Counted from the stretch's first letter, positions 1-11,627 are shown. The stretch is DNA of 64,000 nucleotides from Caenorhabditis remanei (GCF_010183535.1 NC_071328.1:15252001-15316000); one strand, 5' to 3'. Numbers and translations are program-made. Notes: generated by a model not told the origin, from the letters alone.

Positions 1-22
1 AACTCATATTTTCAATTTCCAG

Positions 23-1416
23 GCACTTCCGCCGATCTTTCCTACACCGACCGTGAATGTGGCACCGATTTGACGAACCTCTGGCTAGATGTCGTTGCAG
101 TTGTGGATAACTCGTTCGGAATGACTAATGAAGGGTTGGATACTGTATGTTACAGCACACTATTCAAAGAAAAACAACTTTAACTTAAACATTCCAGGTC
201 GCTGCCCACATTGCTAGCGTATTCAGTGGTGGCACACGGATCGGCACTCAGTCTTCGGAACCACGGACTACGCGAGTTGGATTAGTGACTTATAATGTGA
301 ATGCTCAGCAGAATGCGGATTTGAACAAGTTTCAGTCTCTGGACGATCTTTATAACAATGTATTCGCTGACTTGAAAACAGTTAGCACCTCGGCTCAATC
401 ATTCCTCTCAACTGGTCTCGCTGCCGCGGAGAGTCTCTTCGATTACGAAAATTTCGGCACCTCTCGCAGTCATTATAAGAAAGTTGTCATAGTCTACGCA
501 TCGACTTACGTGGGAGAGGGGGAGATGGATCCGTTGCCAGTGGCTATCCGACTAAAGACATCTGGAGTCAATATCATCACGATGGCTTACGTTCAGAACG
601 GTGATGGATTTATGTTGAAGCAGTTGGCAGAAATCGCGAGTCCACGGTTTAATTTTAGTAGCACTGATAATAATGGGAACACAGTTGGACAGGTGCAATC
701 AGCTATGGCGGAAAGTGAGTGATATTATTGTGAAAAGTGGGTGAAGTCCAACACATTCATGGGAGTTTCATAGGCGCGTATCTCAAAAGTGGGCGGAGCA
801 ATCAAAAAGTTGTCAACTAATAAAATGAAGCCCTTAGTTAGATCTAGACAATGAATCTAGAATAGAAACTGTGACGGAATCTCAATATTTCTTTTTTCCA
901 GCCAACTGTTTCTGCCCGTCCGATTGGATACAATACCGTCAAAACTACACCGACTACAACTCCTACCGCTACGGTGTCTGTCTCCAAGCAGTTAGCTTAG
1001 CCGCCAACTGGCGTGCTGCCAAGATGGCATGTGCCAACAGATGGACCAACTCGTACCTGGTCAACGAGTACAACCAACAGAAACATGATTACGTGCTGAA
1101 CGTAGTGCAGAACTCCTCAGGATTCTTCCAACCGTATTCTTATCATAACGGGTTGAATTTGGTGGGCGGAGTCTGGAAATGGGATCAACCGTCTGGATGG
1201 CCACAACCTGCTCTTAAGAATTGGTATAACTGGGATCCGGGGTACCCGATCACCTCATCCTCCCTGACTGCTGTGCTAAATCAACAGAATAATGAGGAAG
1301 TGGCCACTGGATGGCAGAATATTGACTTTTATAAGACTGCAGTTAATTATGTTTGTGAGACGTCTTCTTGTGACACTGATAATTATTGTAGTTCTGCGGG
1401 AAGGAATGGTGAATAA
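23..1416 (+). CDS. Secreted VWA + C-type lectin protein (clec family), 5' end outside window
   Basis: Exons 23-144, 198-714 and 902-1416. The window opens in intron 1, so the signal-peptide exon is not visible. Exon 2 carries the first VWA strand (LWLDVVAVVDNSFGM), the 517-nt exon the rest of the VWA domain (TGLAAAESLF, VVIVYASTY), and the last exon a CTLD from NCFCPSDW to CDTDNYC. AATAAA overlaps the stop codon. The closest relatives in the window are the genes at 5956-8842 and 16499-19154 (MKLAIG-type signal exon, long intron 1, long intron 3). Intron 3 contains one arm of the dispersed GGGCGGAGC repeat (about 775-825). Such proteins are secreted and, by family knowledge, often act as intestinal immune or recognition factors; the ligand cannot be deduced. 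Confidence 0.85.
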
Positions 1417-1810
1417 ATAAAGATTTTGTATGTTTTTCGAACTTTGGATTTTCAGAAAGCTTATTTTACTTTGAAACTTTGAGTTATTAACTCAAAATTG
1501 ATTCCAGGGACTTAGATTCATATTGCATTCATTAAAATAATAGGCCCCGTAACGATCATTGAGTTTTAATGACGGAAATACCTTGTCTAGCATTTTCTAT
1601 GAGACCGGCTCCCAATCGATACTAACTGATAAGACAGTCTGTATACAGTAAAAACTGTTTTATAGGCGCAGGTACCTCTATTTTTCCAACCGCTTTCGAA
1701 AGTCGGAATTTAGAATCTGACCAGAAAGGAACACGCCTCACCCATTGTTCTTCTTGTTCACCTCTTATTTCATCTGAAAAACCTCCCGAAGACTTTTGAA
1801 GATTGCCAAG
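1417..1810 (+). promoter_or_regulatory. Promoter region of the clec gene at 1811
   Basis: About 390 bp with no gene. Near 1616-1670 there is a block (CGATACTAACTGATAAGAC, then TGTATACAGTAAAAACTG and TTTTATAGGCGC) that recurs upstream of the related clec genes at 9350-9416, 5528-5590 (inverted) and 16266-16330 (inverted), and in altered form near 3500 and 14300. ACTGATAAG matches the GATA-factor site used in the C. elegans intestine. Conservation among duplicates fits a promoter but may only reflect recent duplication. Confidence 0.55.
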
Positions 1811-3139
1811 ATGAAGTTTCTCAGTGTTCTACTTTCTATTTTAGGAATATACGGTAAGACTCTGAGCTTTGAACGAAGTTCTGAAAGTAATTTTCAGCAT
1901 GTTCCGCCGACTACTCAGCTCTGTCCTATGTGGACCGCCCATGTGGTACCGATCTCTCGAATCTTTGGTTAGATGTCGTTGCAGTTGTGGATAACTCTCA
2001 AAGAATGAACACCAACAGATTGAATACTGTAAGTATTTCTTTCACTTGACCGTCGTTTTCACTTTTCACGAAATTTCAGGTGGCTTCCAACATTTTGAGC
2101 GTTTTCATGTCCGGAACTCGAATTGGATCTGATGCGAACGAGCCCAGAACCACTCGACTTGGATTAGTCACCTATAACAATGTCGCCACTCAGAATGCAG
2201 ATCTCAACCAATACCAATCGATTGGTGACGCATACAACGGGATATTCGTTGCTCTCTTAAGTACTGTGGACACTTCTGAATCATATTTAGCCACAGGACT
2301 CACTTTGGCGGAGAAAATGTTTAATGATCAGAGTGTCAACACTACTCGTGCCCATTATAGAAGAGTAGTGATCTTATATGCTTCGGAATACAAGGGAGCA
2401 GGAGAGTTGGACCCATTACCTGTTGCAAATCGATTGAAACTATCTGGTGTCAATATAATCACAGTGGCTTATCAACAATCGGGCGATGATGGACTTTTGA
2501 AAGGTCTTTCCCAGATTGCAAGTCCTGGATTCTCCTTTGTTAATGATAACGGTCAAGGAGGAAATCTCGTTCAAAAAATTCAAAGATCACTGTTGCGGTG
2601 TGAGTGGTCTCACTATATTGGGAACTTGTTAATACTTCATTTCAGCCAACTGTTTTTGCCCGAGCGACTGGATCCAATACCGCAAATCATACTCTGATCC
2701 CGCCTCCTTCGGCTACGGTGTGTGTATCCAAGCCGTCCCTATTCCAGCTAGCTGGCTTGCTGCAAAATTGAGTTGCAGTAACAAACGGATCAATTCCAAT
2801 CTAGCTTCTGAATTCAACCAAGCTAAACATGACTTCATTTTCAATCTCGCTCAAAACACTACAGGATTCTCGCCGCCCTATCAGTACCATATCGGATTGA
2901 ATTATGTCTCTTCTGGATCCTGGGTATGGACTCAACCAACGGAACGCCAACAGGTTCCACTTCAAGAACCCTTCATGTGGCTTCCAGGATATCCTAAACC
3001 GGCGTCTACTCAATTTGCGGTGATGAACCAGCAGAGTGGGCAAAGAACCGGGTGGCAGAATATTGCCACGATGACTGGCAGTTATAATTATGTCTGTGAG
3101 ACCTACTCGTGTGATACTGATAACTATTGTGATGCTTGA
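1811..3139 (+). CDS. Secreted VWA + C-type lectin protein (clec family), 395 aa
   Basis: Exons 1811-1853 (MKFLSVLLSILGIYG signal peptide), 1898-2028, 2080-2599 and 2646-3139 join in phase to 396 codons including the stop. Exon 2 gives CSADYSALSYVDRPCGTDL and the first VWA strand; exon 3 has the TGL and VVILYASEY segments; exon 4 is the CTLD (NCFCPSDW, YHIGLNY, WVWTQP, YVCETYSCDTDNYC). The usual calcium-dependent sugar motifs (EPN or QPD, and WND) are absent; GWQNI stands where WND would be. AATAAA lies near 3190. It is the unbroken counterpart of the transposon-split gene at 9555-13886. Confidence 0.93.
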
Positions 3140-3825
3140 AATATAAAGAAGCAATAATCAGTTTATTCGTGTTGTCTAGCAATCTGTGTTCAATAAAACT
3201 ATGTTATGATTTAAAACTTTCATTCTTTCAATTTTTATACGGAGCCCAAATTTGAAAATTACATAGATTGTTGACATAGTCCTTATACAGCAACGAGGAT
3301 ATCCTGGAAGCCAGTTGTGCCGGCTGGACTGTATCTCTCATTAAAATTAAAGTTATTGAACGGCTTCATGGTAATATAAAAACTCATAATTAACTCCAGA
3401 CACTTATATTTATATTGCATTCATCAAAATGCCATGTCCTGCCACGTTCTTTGAGTTCTAATGGCGTGAATGCCTTTTCTCGCATTTTCCATGTGACTAG
3501 CTCCCAATCGATACTAACCGATAAGACTGTCTAAACTGTGTTTTAGACGCCTGCGTCTCTATTTTTCAACTGGCTATCTTTTAAACTCTCAATTCATAAA
3601 TTTTCATCTAAACCAACATTTACTCGTATAAAATTACGCAAAAATTACCTACATTTTTTCTCTGATAAATTAAGTTTCTATTACAGTTTTTACAGTAACC
3701 CCTGCCAACCATCACTCTTGGTCTGTGCTTTTATTTATGTTTCATAAGCATAATGATGTCTCACTAAACTTGAATTGAAATTCTATATTACAAGGAATTC
3801 AGAATCTTACCTGAACTCTAACAAG
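3140..3825. other. Intergenic stretch with a decayed CTLD scrap and a promoter-like block
   Basis: It holds the 3' end of the preceding gene and, near 3285-3345 on the - strand, a short CTLD remnant (NWLPGYPR-like reading) also seen at 14030-14130. An altered copy of the family promoter block (GATACTAACCGATAAGAC) lies near 3505. Nothing else recognisable. Confidence 0.5.
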
Positions 3826-4058
3826 ATGAAGCTGCTCAATGTTCTACTTGCTCTTCTTGGAATATACGGTAAGACTATAAGTTTTGGAGGAAGTTTTTTG
3901 AGTTACTTTCAGCCTGTTTCGCCGACAATTCTCCTCTGTCTTATGCGGATAGTCAAAATAATAAGGACTGGAGCAATATCTGGCTTGATGTTGTAGTAGT
4001 TGTAGATAACTCTCAAGGAAGGGCCCCCGGAGATCATCAATCGTTGGTTCTAATTTAA
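3826..4058 (+). pseudogene. Truncated clec gene: signal peptide plus start of VWA domain
   Basis: Exon 1 (3826-3868, MKLLNVLLALLGIYG) and exon 2 (3913-4058) join in phase to a 62-aa frame that stops at 4056-4058. Homology to the family is lost just after VVVVDNSQG, where a junction sequence beginning GGGCCCCCGGAGATCATC runs to the stop. The downstream VWA and CTLD exons are gone and the inverted gene at 4148 begins about 90 bp later. The same truncation and junction are present at 14608-14831, so the break came before the block duplication. It may be a relic or a short secreted product; the sequence does not decide. Confidence 0.75.
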
Positions 4059-4147
4059 TTGTTGGCTTAATTGTAATTGTTTGGCTGGTACTAAAAATAC
4101 CAAAATAATAACCGAAACAGTTACACTGACACAAAGTTTTATTACTA

Positions 4148-5454
4148 CTATTGTTCAGCAGCACAATAATTATCGGTATCACACGCATAGGTTTCACAGA
4201 CATAATTATAACTGCCAGTCATTGTGGCAATATTCTGCCATCCGGTTTCTTGCCCACTCTGCATGTTCATCACCGCAGACTGAGTAGACGCCGGTTTAGG
4301 ATATCCTGGAAGCCACATGAAGGGTTGTTGAAGTGGAACCGGTTCGCGTCCCGTTGGTTGAGTCCATACCCAGGATCCAGAGACATAATTCAATCCGATA
4401 TGGTACTGATAGGGCGGCGAGAATCCTGTAGTGTTTTGAGCGAGATTGAAAATGAAGTCATGTTTGGCTTGGCTGAATTCAGTGGCTAGAGTGGAATTGG
4501 TCCGTTTGTTACTGCAACTGAGTTTTGCAGCAAGCCAGCTAGCTGGAAGGGCGACGGCTTGGACACAAACGCCGTAGCGGAAGGAGGCGGGATCAGAGTA
4601 TGATTCGCGGTACTGTATCCAGTCGCTCGGGCAGAAACAGTTGGCTGAAATGAGACGATGTATTCGATATAGTGAGATCACTCACACTGCAACAGTGATT
4701 CTTGAATATTTCCAACGAAATTTCCGTCTAGACCGTAATCATAAGAAAAGGAGAATCCAGGACTAGCAATCAGGGAAAGACTTTCAAAAAGTCCATCATC
4801 GCCCGATTGTTCATAAGCAGCTGTGATTATATTGACACCCGATAGTTTTAATCGATTAGCAATTGGTAAGGGGTCCAATTCTCCGTCTCCTTTGTATTCC
4901 GAAGCATAGACGATCACTACTCTTTTATAGTGGGAACGAACATTGTTGACACTCTGCTCATTGAACAATTTCTCCGCCAAGATGAGTCCAGTGGCTAAAT
5001 ATGATTCAGAAGTGTCCACAGCAGTTCTGGTGGCATCGATAATCCCGTCGGATGCTTCATCAAATGATTGATATAGGTAGAGATCAGCATTCTGAGTGGC
5101 GTTAGAGTTATAGGTGACTAATCCAAGGCGAGTGGTTCTGTGGTAGGTCTCATCAATTCCGATTCGAGTTCCGGAACCGAAGACGCTCAAAATGTTGGCA
5201 GTCACCTGGAATTTTGTAAAACGTGAAGAAAGAATTGAAACACTTACAGTATGCAATCTGTCAGTATTCATTCCTTGAGAATTATCCACTACCAAAACGA
5301 CATCTAACCATAGATTCGAGAGATCGGTACCACATGGGCGGTCCACATAGGACTCGGCGCAACAGGCTGAAAACAACTTCCAGAACTTCTTTCCAAAACT
5401 TTGAGTCTTACCGTATACTCCTAGGAGAGCAAGTAGAACACTGAGAAACTTCAT
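4148..5454 (-). CDS. Secreted VWA + C-type lectin protein (clec family), 392 aa
   Basis: Exons, in gene order, 5454-5412 (MKFLSVLLALLGVYG), 5366-5248, 5205-4686 and 4644-4148 join in phase. Introns 1 (45 bp) and 2 (42 bp) are both multiples of three without stops, so the first three exons also read as one open frame; GT/AG ends and paralogue alignment favour splicing. VWA: LWLDVVLVVDNSQGM, ATGLILAEKLF, VVIVYASEYKGDGELDP. CTLD: NCFCPSDW, YHIGLNYVSGSWVW, ending CDTDNYCAAEQ. Exon 2 is 12 nt shorter than in most paralogues. The inverted polyA signal is near 4136. It lies tail-to-tail with the truncated + gene and is paralogous to 14870-16200. Confidence 0.93.
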
Positions 5455-5733
5455 CTAGGCAGTATTCAGAAAACTTCAGACGATGAGAGTTTCAAAAAAT
5501 AGGCAAAAGGACAGGTAGAGGCGCATGCGCCTATAAAATAGTTTTTTACTGTATATAGACAGTCTTATCATTTAGTATCGATTGGGAGCTGGTCACATGG
5601 AAAATGCTAGAAAAGTCAAAGAAATTGTTACGGCGAATGACATTTTGATGAATGCAATATAAGTTAACAACTCCAAGTTTCACAGCTAAGCCTTCTGAAA
5701 ATCCAAAGTTTGAAAAACATACAAAATCTTTAT
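5455..5733 (-). promoter_or_regulatory. Promoter region of the - strand clec gene
   Basis: The family promoter block (TATAAAA-like, then a GATA site read on the - strand, near 5528-5590) lies about 75-135 bp upstream of the ATG at 5454. The block is duplicated at 16266-16330 in front of the paralogue. Confidence 0.5.
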
Positions 5734-5955
5734 TCATTCCCCATTCCACCCCGCAGAACTACAATAGTTATCAGTGTCACAAGAAGACGTCTCACAAACA
5801 TAATTAACTGCAGTCTTATAATAATCAATATTCTGCCATCCAGTGGCCACTTCCTGATTATTCTGTTGATTCAGCACGGCAGTCAGGGAGGATGAGGTGA
5901 TCGGGTACCCCTGATCCCAGTTATACCAATTGTTTAGAGCCGGTTGTGGCCATTT
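5734..5955 (-). pseudogene. 3' fragment of a CTLD exon at a duplication breakpoint
   Basis: The reverse strand encodes the last about 73 residues of a CTLD (from WPQPALNNWYNWD through ATGWQNID and YVCETSSCDTDNYC to the stop at 5734-5736), close to the end of the gene at 16499-19154. Homology stops abruptly near 5955, where the sequence changes to the end of a + strand signal-peptide exon. This marks the join between two copies of the duplicated block. Confidence 0.85.
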
Positions 5956-7554
5956 GTTGTTTTATGGTGAGTTGCATTTGTATGAGCCGAAAATTGCAAA
6001 CGTGACCAACTTTGTAAATGGGTGTTGTTGTTGAAAGGATTAGCTGGAAAAATTGCTGAAAACTAATTCTCATTTTTCTTATTGTAACGTATGCATTCCA
6101 GTCAGTTCATTCCCAAATTATAATATTATTTAATTCAGTCCAGAACTCAGTGTACTGACCGAGAAAGTTTGCGCCATGGCCTAGAAATTTGACTTCGGGC
6201 GTGTTAATTTCATAAGTAGCGCTGAATTTGTCGACTCTCGATATTTTAGAAGTTTTGACAAAAATTGGCAAAAATCAGATAAAAAGAGTGAAGTTTTAAC
6301 ACGAAAAACCGGATCTCCTCAAGATAACGATCTTGCATGTATTACAATTGATCTAAATTGTGACTTTTCGAATTCCCCCTTTAAAAATGAACTGGCACTC
6401 TTTAAATAACCTATGAGCAGACTTTGGTAGGCTATTTGTTGGGATATCAGACCCATAGTCTTGATTTTTTGTGTTTTTAGCCTTTCAAACTGGTTGGAGA
6501 GTAAAAAAAAGTGAAAAATTGAGTTCTGACTCGAAAAACACAGCCTGTGAGGTTGAGAAATTAGTTAAAAGCCGAGAAACGAAATTCATGAAGTAAAATA
6601 GAAATTCAATGGCTGAACTCTGACCAAAACAAAAAAGGGCAGGAATTGGCATTTTAACCTTGAAAGTGTATAATTTGCATTAAAAATGCTTGGAAAATTA
6701 ACTTCAAAACTCATATTTTCAATTTCCAGGCACTTCCGCCGATCTTTCCTACACCGACCGTAAATGTGGCACAGATTTGACGAACCTCTGGCTAGATGTC
6801 GTTGCGGTTGTGGATAACTCGTTCGGAATGACTAATGAAGGGTTGGATACTGTATGTTACAGCACACTATTCAAAGAAAAACAACTTTAACTTAAACATT
6901 CCAGGTCGCTGCCCACATTGCTAGCGTATTCAGTGGTGGCACACGGATCGGCACTCAGTCTTCGGAACCACGGACTACGCGAGTTGGATTAGTGACTTAT
7001 AATGTGAATGCTCAGCAGAATGCGGATTTGAACAAGTTTCAGTCCGTGGATGATCTTTATAACAATGTATTCGCTGACTTGAAAACAGTTAGCACCTCGG
7101 CTCAATCATTCCTCTCAACTGGTCTCGCTGCCGCGGAGAGTCTCTTCGAGTACGAAAATTTCGGCACCTCTCGCAGTCATTATAAGAAAGTTGTCATAGT
7201 CTACGCATCGACTTACGTTGGGGAGGGGGAGATGGATCCGTTGCCAGTTGCTATCCGTCTAAAGACATCTGGAGTCAATATCATCACGATGGCTTACGTT
7301 CAGAACGGTGATGGATTTATGTTGAAGCAGTTGGCAGAGATAGCGAGTCCACGGTTTAATTTTAGTAGCACTGATAATAATGGGAACACAGTTGGACAGG
7401 TGCAATCAGCTATGGCGGAAAGTGAGTAATGTATTTTTGAGTAGGAAAAATAGGGCTTCATTTTTGTAGTTGACGATTTTTTGGTTGCTCTGCACACTTT
7501 TGAGTTATGCGCCTTAAAAGAGAAATCTGGCGTCTCTTTTGCGTGTTTCCCCTA

Positions 7555-7690
7555 TCTTTCTATGAAGCGCTTATCTCGAAAGTGGGCGCAGCTACCAAAA
7601 AATTGTTAACAAGAAAAATATAGCAAATAAAATTTCACGCATTTTTCTAGTTAACAATTTCGTTCTAGCTCCGCCCCCTTTTGATATATG
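7555..7690. repeat. MITE-like inverted repeat with GGGCGGAGC arms, in a clec intron
   Basis: A left arm reading TATCTCGAAAGTGGGCGCAG and then AAAAAATTGTTAAC faces an inverted right arm (GTTAACAATTTCG, then TAGCTCCGCCCCC). About 50 bp of AT-rich DNA lies between. It resembles 17543-17662 in intron 3 of the related gene. No transposase is present. Confidence 0.6.
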
Positions 7691-8082
7691 GACATTTACA
7701 AATGACTGGTGTATATTCACTGTATTGGCGGTGTGAATTTCATGGATTTTTTGAATTAACAATGATTTTGAAGGTTTTTTGCATTTTCTTGGTCGAAGTT
7801 AGCGATTCTGAATTGAATATCAATCAAAATCACCAAAAAACTCATTTTCAACAAATCTGGCGTGCTCTTGGCGCTATTTTTCTTTATAGCAATAGAGCTG
7901 TGCATTTTTGTTGAAATCTAGCAATTTAAGTTCGAAAACCGCGTGAAAATGATTAAAAACCACCAGAAATCTTGCAGAAATCCCATTTTGACAGTTCTGG
8001 CGCGCCGTTGACGCGTTTTTGATTATTCTTTCAATTGCTCAAAAGTAGGTATATATCTATAAAACAAGATTTTGCACATTTA

Positions 8083-8225
8083 ATTAGTTAACTATGTTTT
8101 GTTAGCTCCGCCCACTTTTGAGATATACTTCTTTAAAGGTTTTCTGTTCTGAGCACTCTCGCTCCCCGAGTAACCGTTTTTAAGGCGGATATCTCAAAAG
8201 TGGGCGGAGCTATCAAAAAATTGTC
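8083..8225. repeat. Second pair of GGGCGGAGC repeat arms in the same intron
   Basis: An arm reading TAGCTCCGCCCACTTTTGAG near 8105-8124 is followed by an oppositely oriented TCTCAAAAGTGGGCGGAGCT near 8191-8210. The arm order is the reverse of the 7555-7690 copy, so two elements or a rearranged one may be present. Confidence 0.5.
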
Positions 8226-8842
8226 AACTAATGAAATTAATCCCGTAGTTAGGTCTACAGAATTATCTATTTCGGGATCACAAAAATTCCAATTTTAAGC
8301 AAGAGATTCTTACTCAAATTTTTCCAGCCAACTGTTTCTGCCCATCCGATTGGATACAATACCGTCAAAACTACACTGACTACAACTCCTACCGCTATGG
8401 TGTCTGTCTCCAAGCAGTTAGCCTAGCCGCCAACTGGCGCGCCGCCAAGATGGCATGTGCCAACCGATGGACCAACTCCTACCTGGTCAACGAGTACAAC
8501 CAACAGAAACATTATTACGTCTTGAACGTCGTGCAGAACTCCTCAGGATTCTTTCAACCGTATTCGTATCATAACGGGTTGAACATGGTAGGCGGAGTCT
8601 GGAAATGGGATCAACCGTCTGGATGGCCTCAACCGGCTCTTAAGAATTGGTATAACTGGGATCCGGGGTACCCGATCACCTCATCCTCCCTGACTGCCGT
8701 GCTGAATCAACAGAATAATGAGGAAGTGGCCACTGGATGGCAGAATATTGATTATTATAAGACTGCAGTTAATTATGTTTGTGAGACATCTTCTTGTGAC
8801 ACTGATAACTATTGTAGTTCTGCGGGAAGGAATGGGGAATAA

Positions 8843-9554
8843 TAAATATTTCGCATTGTTGAACATTTTTTCGACCTTTATATTTAGTTTTCCTCGTTCT
8901 GTTATCGATGCTAAAGAGAAAGTCAATAACTTTTGATCTGCGTATCAGTGGTAGTGGTAGAATAAATTGTTAGACTGGGGCGCCACCTTTGAACAAATGA
9001 AACATTTAATGGTCATCAAAAATAATATGAAAGTCAAAAGGATTGAAAAGTATATACATTTCACATCAAATCATCACAGTAATTATCAATAATTAGATTT
9101 CAGAGACATAATTGGCATACCCTAAACGCGAGTTGTAGTATTATTGACGTTGTTGCCGCAATTGTCCGAATTGTTGATCCTAAAATCAAGTTGACGCCAA
9201 ACATTGATTGGATGCTTGTTGCAACCGGAAACTTTTGAAATTCTGCACTTGTGAGCCAGACACTTATATTTATATTGAATTCATCAAAATATCGTAACGA
9301 CCATTGAATTCTATGACATAAATACCTTGTCTAGCATTTTCCATGTGACCAGCTTCTAACCGATACCAACTGATAAGACTGTCTGTATACAGTAAAAACT
9401 GTTTTATAGGCGCAGGCACCTCTATTTTTCCAACCGCTTTCGAAAGTCGGAATTTAGAATCTGACCAGAAAAGAACACGCTTCACCCATTGTTCTTCTTG
9501 TTCACCTCTTATTTCACCTGAAAAACCTCCCGAAGTCTTTTGAATATTGCCAAG
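8843..9554. other. Intergenic region with a decayed CTLD 3' scrap and clec promoter block
   Basis: Near 9068-9122 the - strand resembles a worn CTLD end. The family promoter block (GATACCAACTGATAAGAC, then GTATACAGTAAAAACTG) lies at about 9350-9416, upstream of the ATG at 9555. Nothing else recognisable. Confidence 0.5.
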
Positions 9555-9726
9555 ATGAAGTTTCTCAGTGTTCTACTTTCTATTTTAGGAATATACGGTA
9601 AGAGTCTTTGTTTTGGAAGAAGTTCTGGAAGTTATTTTCAGCCTGTTGCGCCGACTACTCCCCTCTATCCTATGTGGACCGCCCATGTGGTACCGATCTC
9701 TCGAATCTTTGGGCTCTTTATGATTT

Positions 9727-9856
9727 AACGGGGGTTTTAAGAATAAACGGGGGTTTTAAGAATAAACGGGGGTTTTAAAAATAGACGGGGGTTTTAAGAA
9801 TAGACGGGGGTTTTAGGAATAAACGGGGGTTTTGGGAATAAACGGGGGTTTTCGAC
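9727..9856 (+). repeat. Subterminal G-rich tandem repeats of the Merlin element, left arm
   Basis: Seven copies of a 19-bp-like unit (AACGGGGGTTTTAAGAATA with small changes) follow the left terminus. G5 runs at regular spacing could form G-quadruplexes or act as transposase binding sites; both are inferences. The right arm has six inverted copies. Confidence 0.85.
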
Positions 9857-10034
9857 AAGTTCTATTTACTTATACTAAGAAAACCCCAAAATGGTCAGAA
9901 ATGACTACACTCCCTCCAGTATACATTTTTTCATAGGATTTTCCAATTTTTTTGGTTTTTTTTGTTTTTTCTGCATTTTCTCATTTACTTATCTATTTTG
10001 TACGTTGCATCGTATTTTGATCAGAGAAGTGTAA

Positions 10035-10285
10035 TAATTGTCCTCCTCCTTCTTTTGCTCTACATTAGAAATCGACGAAACGGCGATGTTTCGGGCGAAA
10101 TATAATCAGGATCATATGGTAGATCGTCCAACTGTTTGGGTTTTTGGATTGCTGGAAAGGAAGACTAATAAGGTAGATTCGATAATCCTGCTGCCCATAA
10201 TCAGACGTAATCGGAAACCTGGTATGATCTCTGAAAAAAAACACATTAAAAAGTGATTTTTGCAAGAACAACGATTATCAGCGAT
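10035..10285 (+). pseudogene. Merlin transposase fragment, left arm
   Basis: The frame at 10038-10256 encodes EIDETAMFRAKYNQDH and VWVFGLLERKTNK, the region of the first catalytic aspartate in IS1016/Merlin transposases. After a break, the strand reads on to TTIISD near 10270-10285 and then changes to mariner-like sequence. It cannot encode a working enzyme. Confidence 0.75.
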
Positions 10286-10620
10286 AGGGGCTTTGTTCAA
10301 GGAGGGAATGAAGAGCGCCAACATTAAAAAACGTCTTGACATTCCATCAGCATCAGTACAATGTTGGTTACCTTCAAAAAGGATGGAAGTCTCTAAGAAA
10401 GGAAAAAAATCCGGCCGACCAGCAACAGGCAACACTTGTAGGACTCGAGGAATAAAAAATTAAATTTAAAAAAATCTCCCGCAATTATGATATCAGCATA
10501 AACAAGATCGCTATGGTTCTAAAAATCAATCGTGGGAGTGTCCAAATTATCGTCAAAAGGCACTTCGACCTCAAAGTCCGACAAACTATGTCAAAGATAG
10601 TTCCTTTTCGATACTCGAAG
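10256..10620 (+). pseudogene. Tc1/mariner-type transposase N-terminal fragment inside the Merlin element
   Basis: Two frames give a paired helix-turn-helix pattern: IGALFKEGMKSANIKKRLDI followed by KKSGRPATG, then after stops and a frame change ISRNYDISINKIAMVLKI and RGSVQIIVKRHFDLKVRQ. The second resembles the mariner HTH ahead of the linker. The catalytic domain is not recognisable downstream, so this is a 5' remnant that inserted in, or was captured by, the Merlin element. Confidence 0.6.
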
Positions 10621-11077
10621 TTGAGTTTCATTGGTGGATAGAATTGTCTGGAAACATATAATTGTTCTGAAGTATCCCTTCTTCTTTTTCACTAACCATG
10701 AAAAACTCCAAAAACTTGTCATATCCAGCCATGTTCTCTTCAAGACTGCACATCAATTTCAGAAACTTCAAACTACATTTTTGATACCTCAAAATCATCG
10801 CCAATATGAGAGTAACAGGAAGAGGAGAAAACTAACAACTTTATTAACGTGTATAACCAAAAGGGCACGTTGCCATCAATAGTCGAGGCTTCTTCAGTAG
10901 ATCTGCTTGTCATGGGCGGCTGGTTGTCCGTATTGGAGCAGGTTTCCTCGATGGAGGTGGTTTGAGCTTAGTTGAAGCTTCCGCAGGCAGATAAGAAGAT
11001 CCTCGGAGCCATTGTGCCAATGGTTCATCGGTTTCCACTGTAGAACATCGGAGAGTGAATGATTAAGAGACGACGAC

Positions 11078-11627
11078 TGTCGTGGAATTAACTAGTCATT
11101 AATTCACGACCTTCAATAACCAGCCTAACAACTCTATGGCGTCTGTTACATTCACAAATATCTAACCAAAATGGCTATAAGAAATGGTTTTGACAATGAA
11201 TTCAATACGTGTTACGTGACCTTCCCGAGGAAATGCTCAACAACTATCGTCGACTACTTGCGTGTCCCTGACCTCTGATTGTACTGACCCCAAGATAACG
11301 ATCGCCCTCGATTCGGTGCATATAAGGAAACGGAATCGTCAGTTCAACTCACTCTTTCTTCGACTCTCGATGCTCTACTCTTGGACTCTTGCTCTCTCGG
11401 ACAGTCATTCAACTATCGGAAGCTCCACCAATCGGGATCTCTACCGTGGCTCCACCGACCGTCTCCCACAAAGACTTCACCGATGATCTGGCTCACCAAG
11501 AACTCAAGGAATCTAAAGTATCCTCACGTCCCATTCACCATATTGAATAAACCTGTCAACCTTTCCTATCTTGTTATTCTCGCATTCTAAGTCTGACGGG
11601 GTTCACCTTCCCTCTAAAGTCAGCACA
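11078..11627 (+). mobile_element. Solo LTR of a retrotransposon (550 bp)
   Basis: The segment starts TGTCGTGGAATT and ends GTCAGCACA (TG...CA), and is flanked by the 5-bp direct repeat ACGAC (11073-11077 and 11628-11632). It contains a TATAAGG box near 11321 and AATAAA at 11546-11551 in the order expected of an LTR. No internal retroelement genes are present, so it is a recombination product. The family was not determined. Confidence 0.8.

Larger units (their letters stand above)
5956..8842 (+). pseudogene. 5'-truncated VWA + C-type lectin gene (clec family)
   Basis: Exons 6730-6851, 6905-7421 and 8328-8842 match 23-1416 in position, size and phase and are open throughout. Exon 1 is only a remnant: about 12-15 nt before GTGAGT at 5967 resemble the end of the MKLAIG-type signal exon seen at 19154-19109, and the part with the start codon is replaced by the inverted CTLD fragment. 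No alternative signal peptide is visible. VWA and CTLD motifs are otherwise intact (VVIVYASTY, NCFCPSDW, YVCETSSCDTDNYC). The break is recent or the downstream exons are still constrained. A distant upstream exon cannot be excluded. Confidence 0.75.

Noticed and set aside
2801..3154. 117-codon - strand frame (with similar ones at 4151-4489, 13548-13901, 14873-15214, 40142-40648)
   Set aside because: These recur opposite every CTLD exon at the same relative place and are antisense shadows of conserved coding sequence.
5206..5411. A three-exon fusion model with introns 1 and 2 of the gene at 4148-5454 translated
   Set aside because: Both segments have normal GT/AG ends and are non-coding introns in every paralogue, so splicing is the better model; retention is listed only as a question.
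9727..9856. Possible CRISPR-like or telomeric array
   Set aside because: Units are contiguous, with no unique spacers, and lie at both ends of a DNA transposon as inverted copies; the genome is eukaryotic and interior to a gene.
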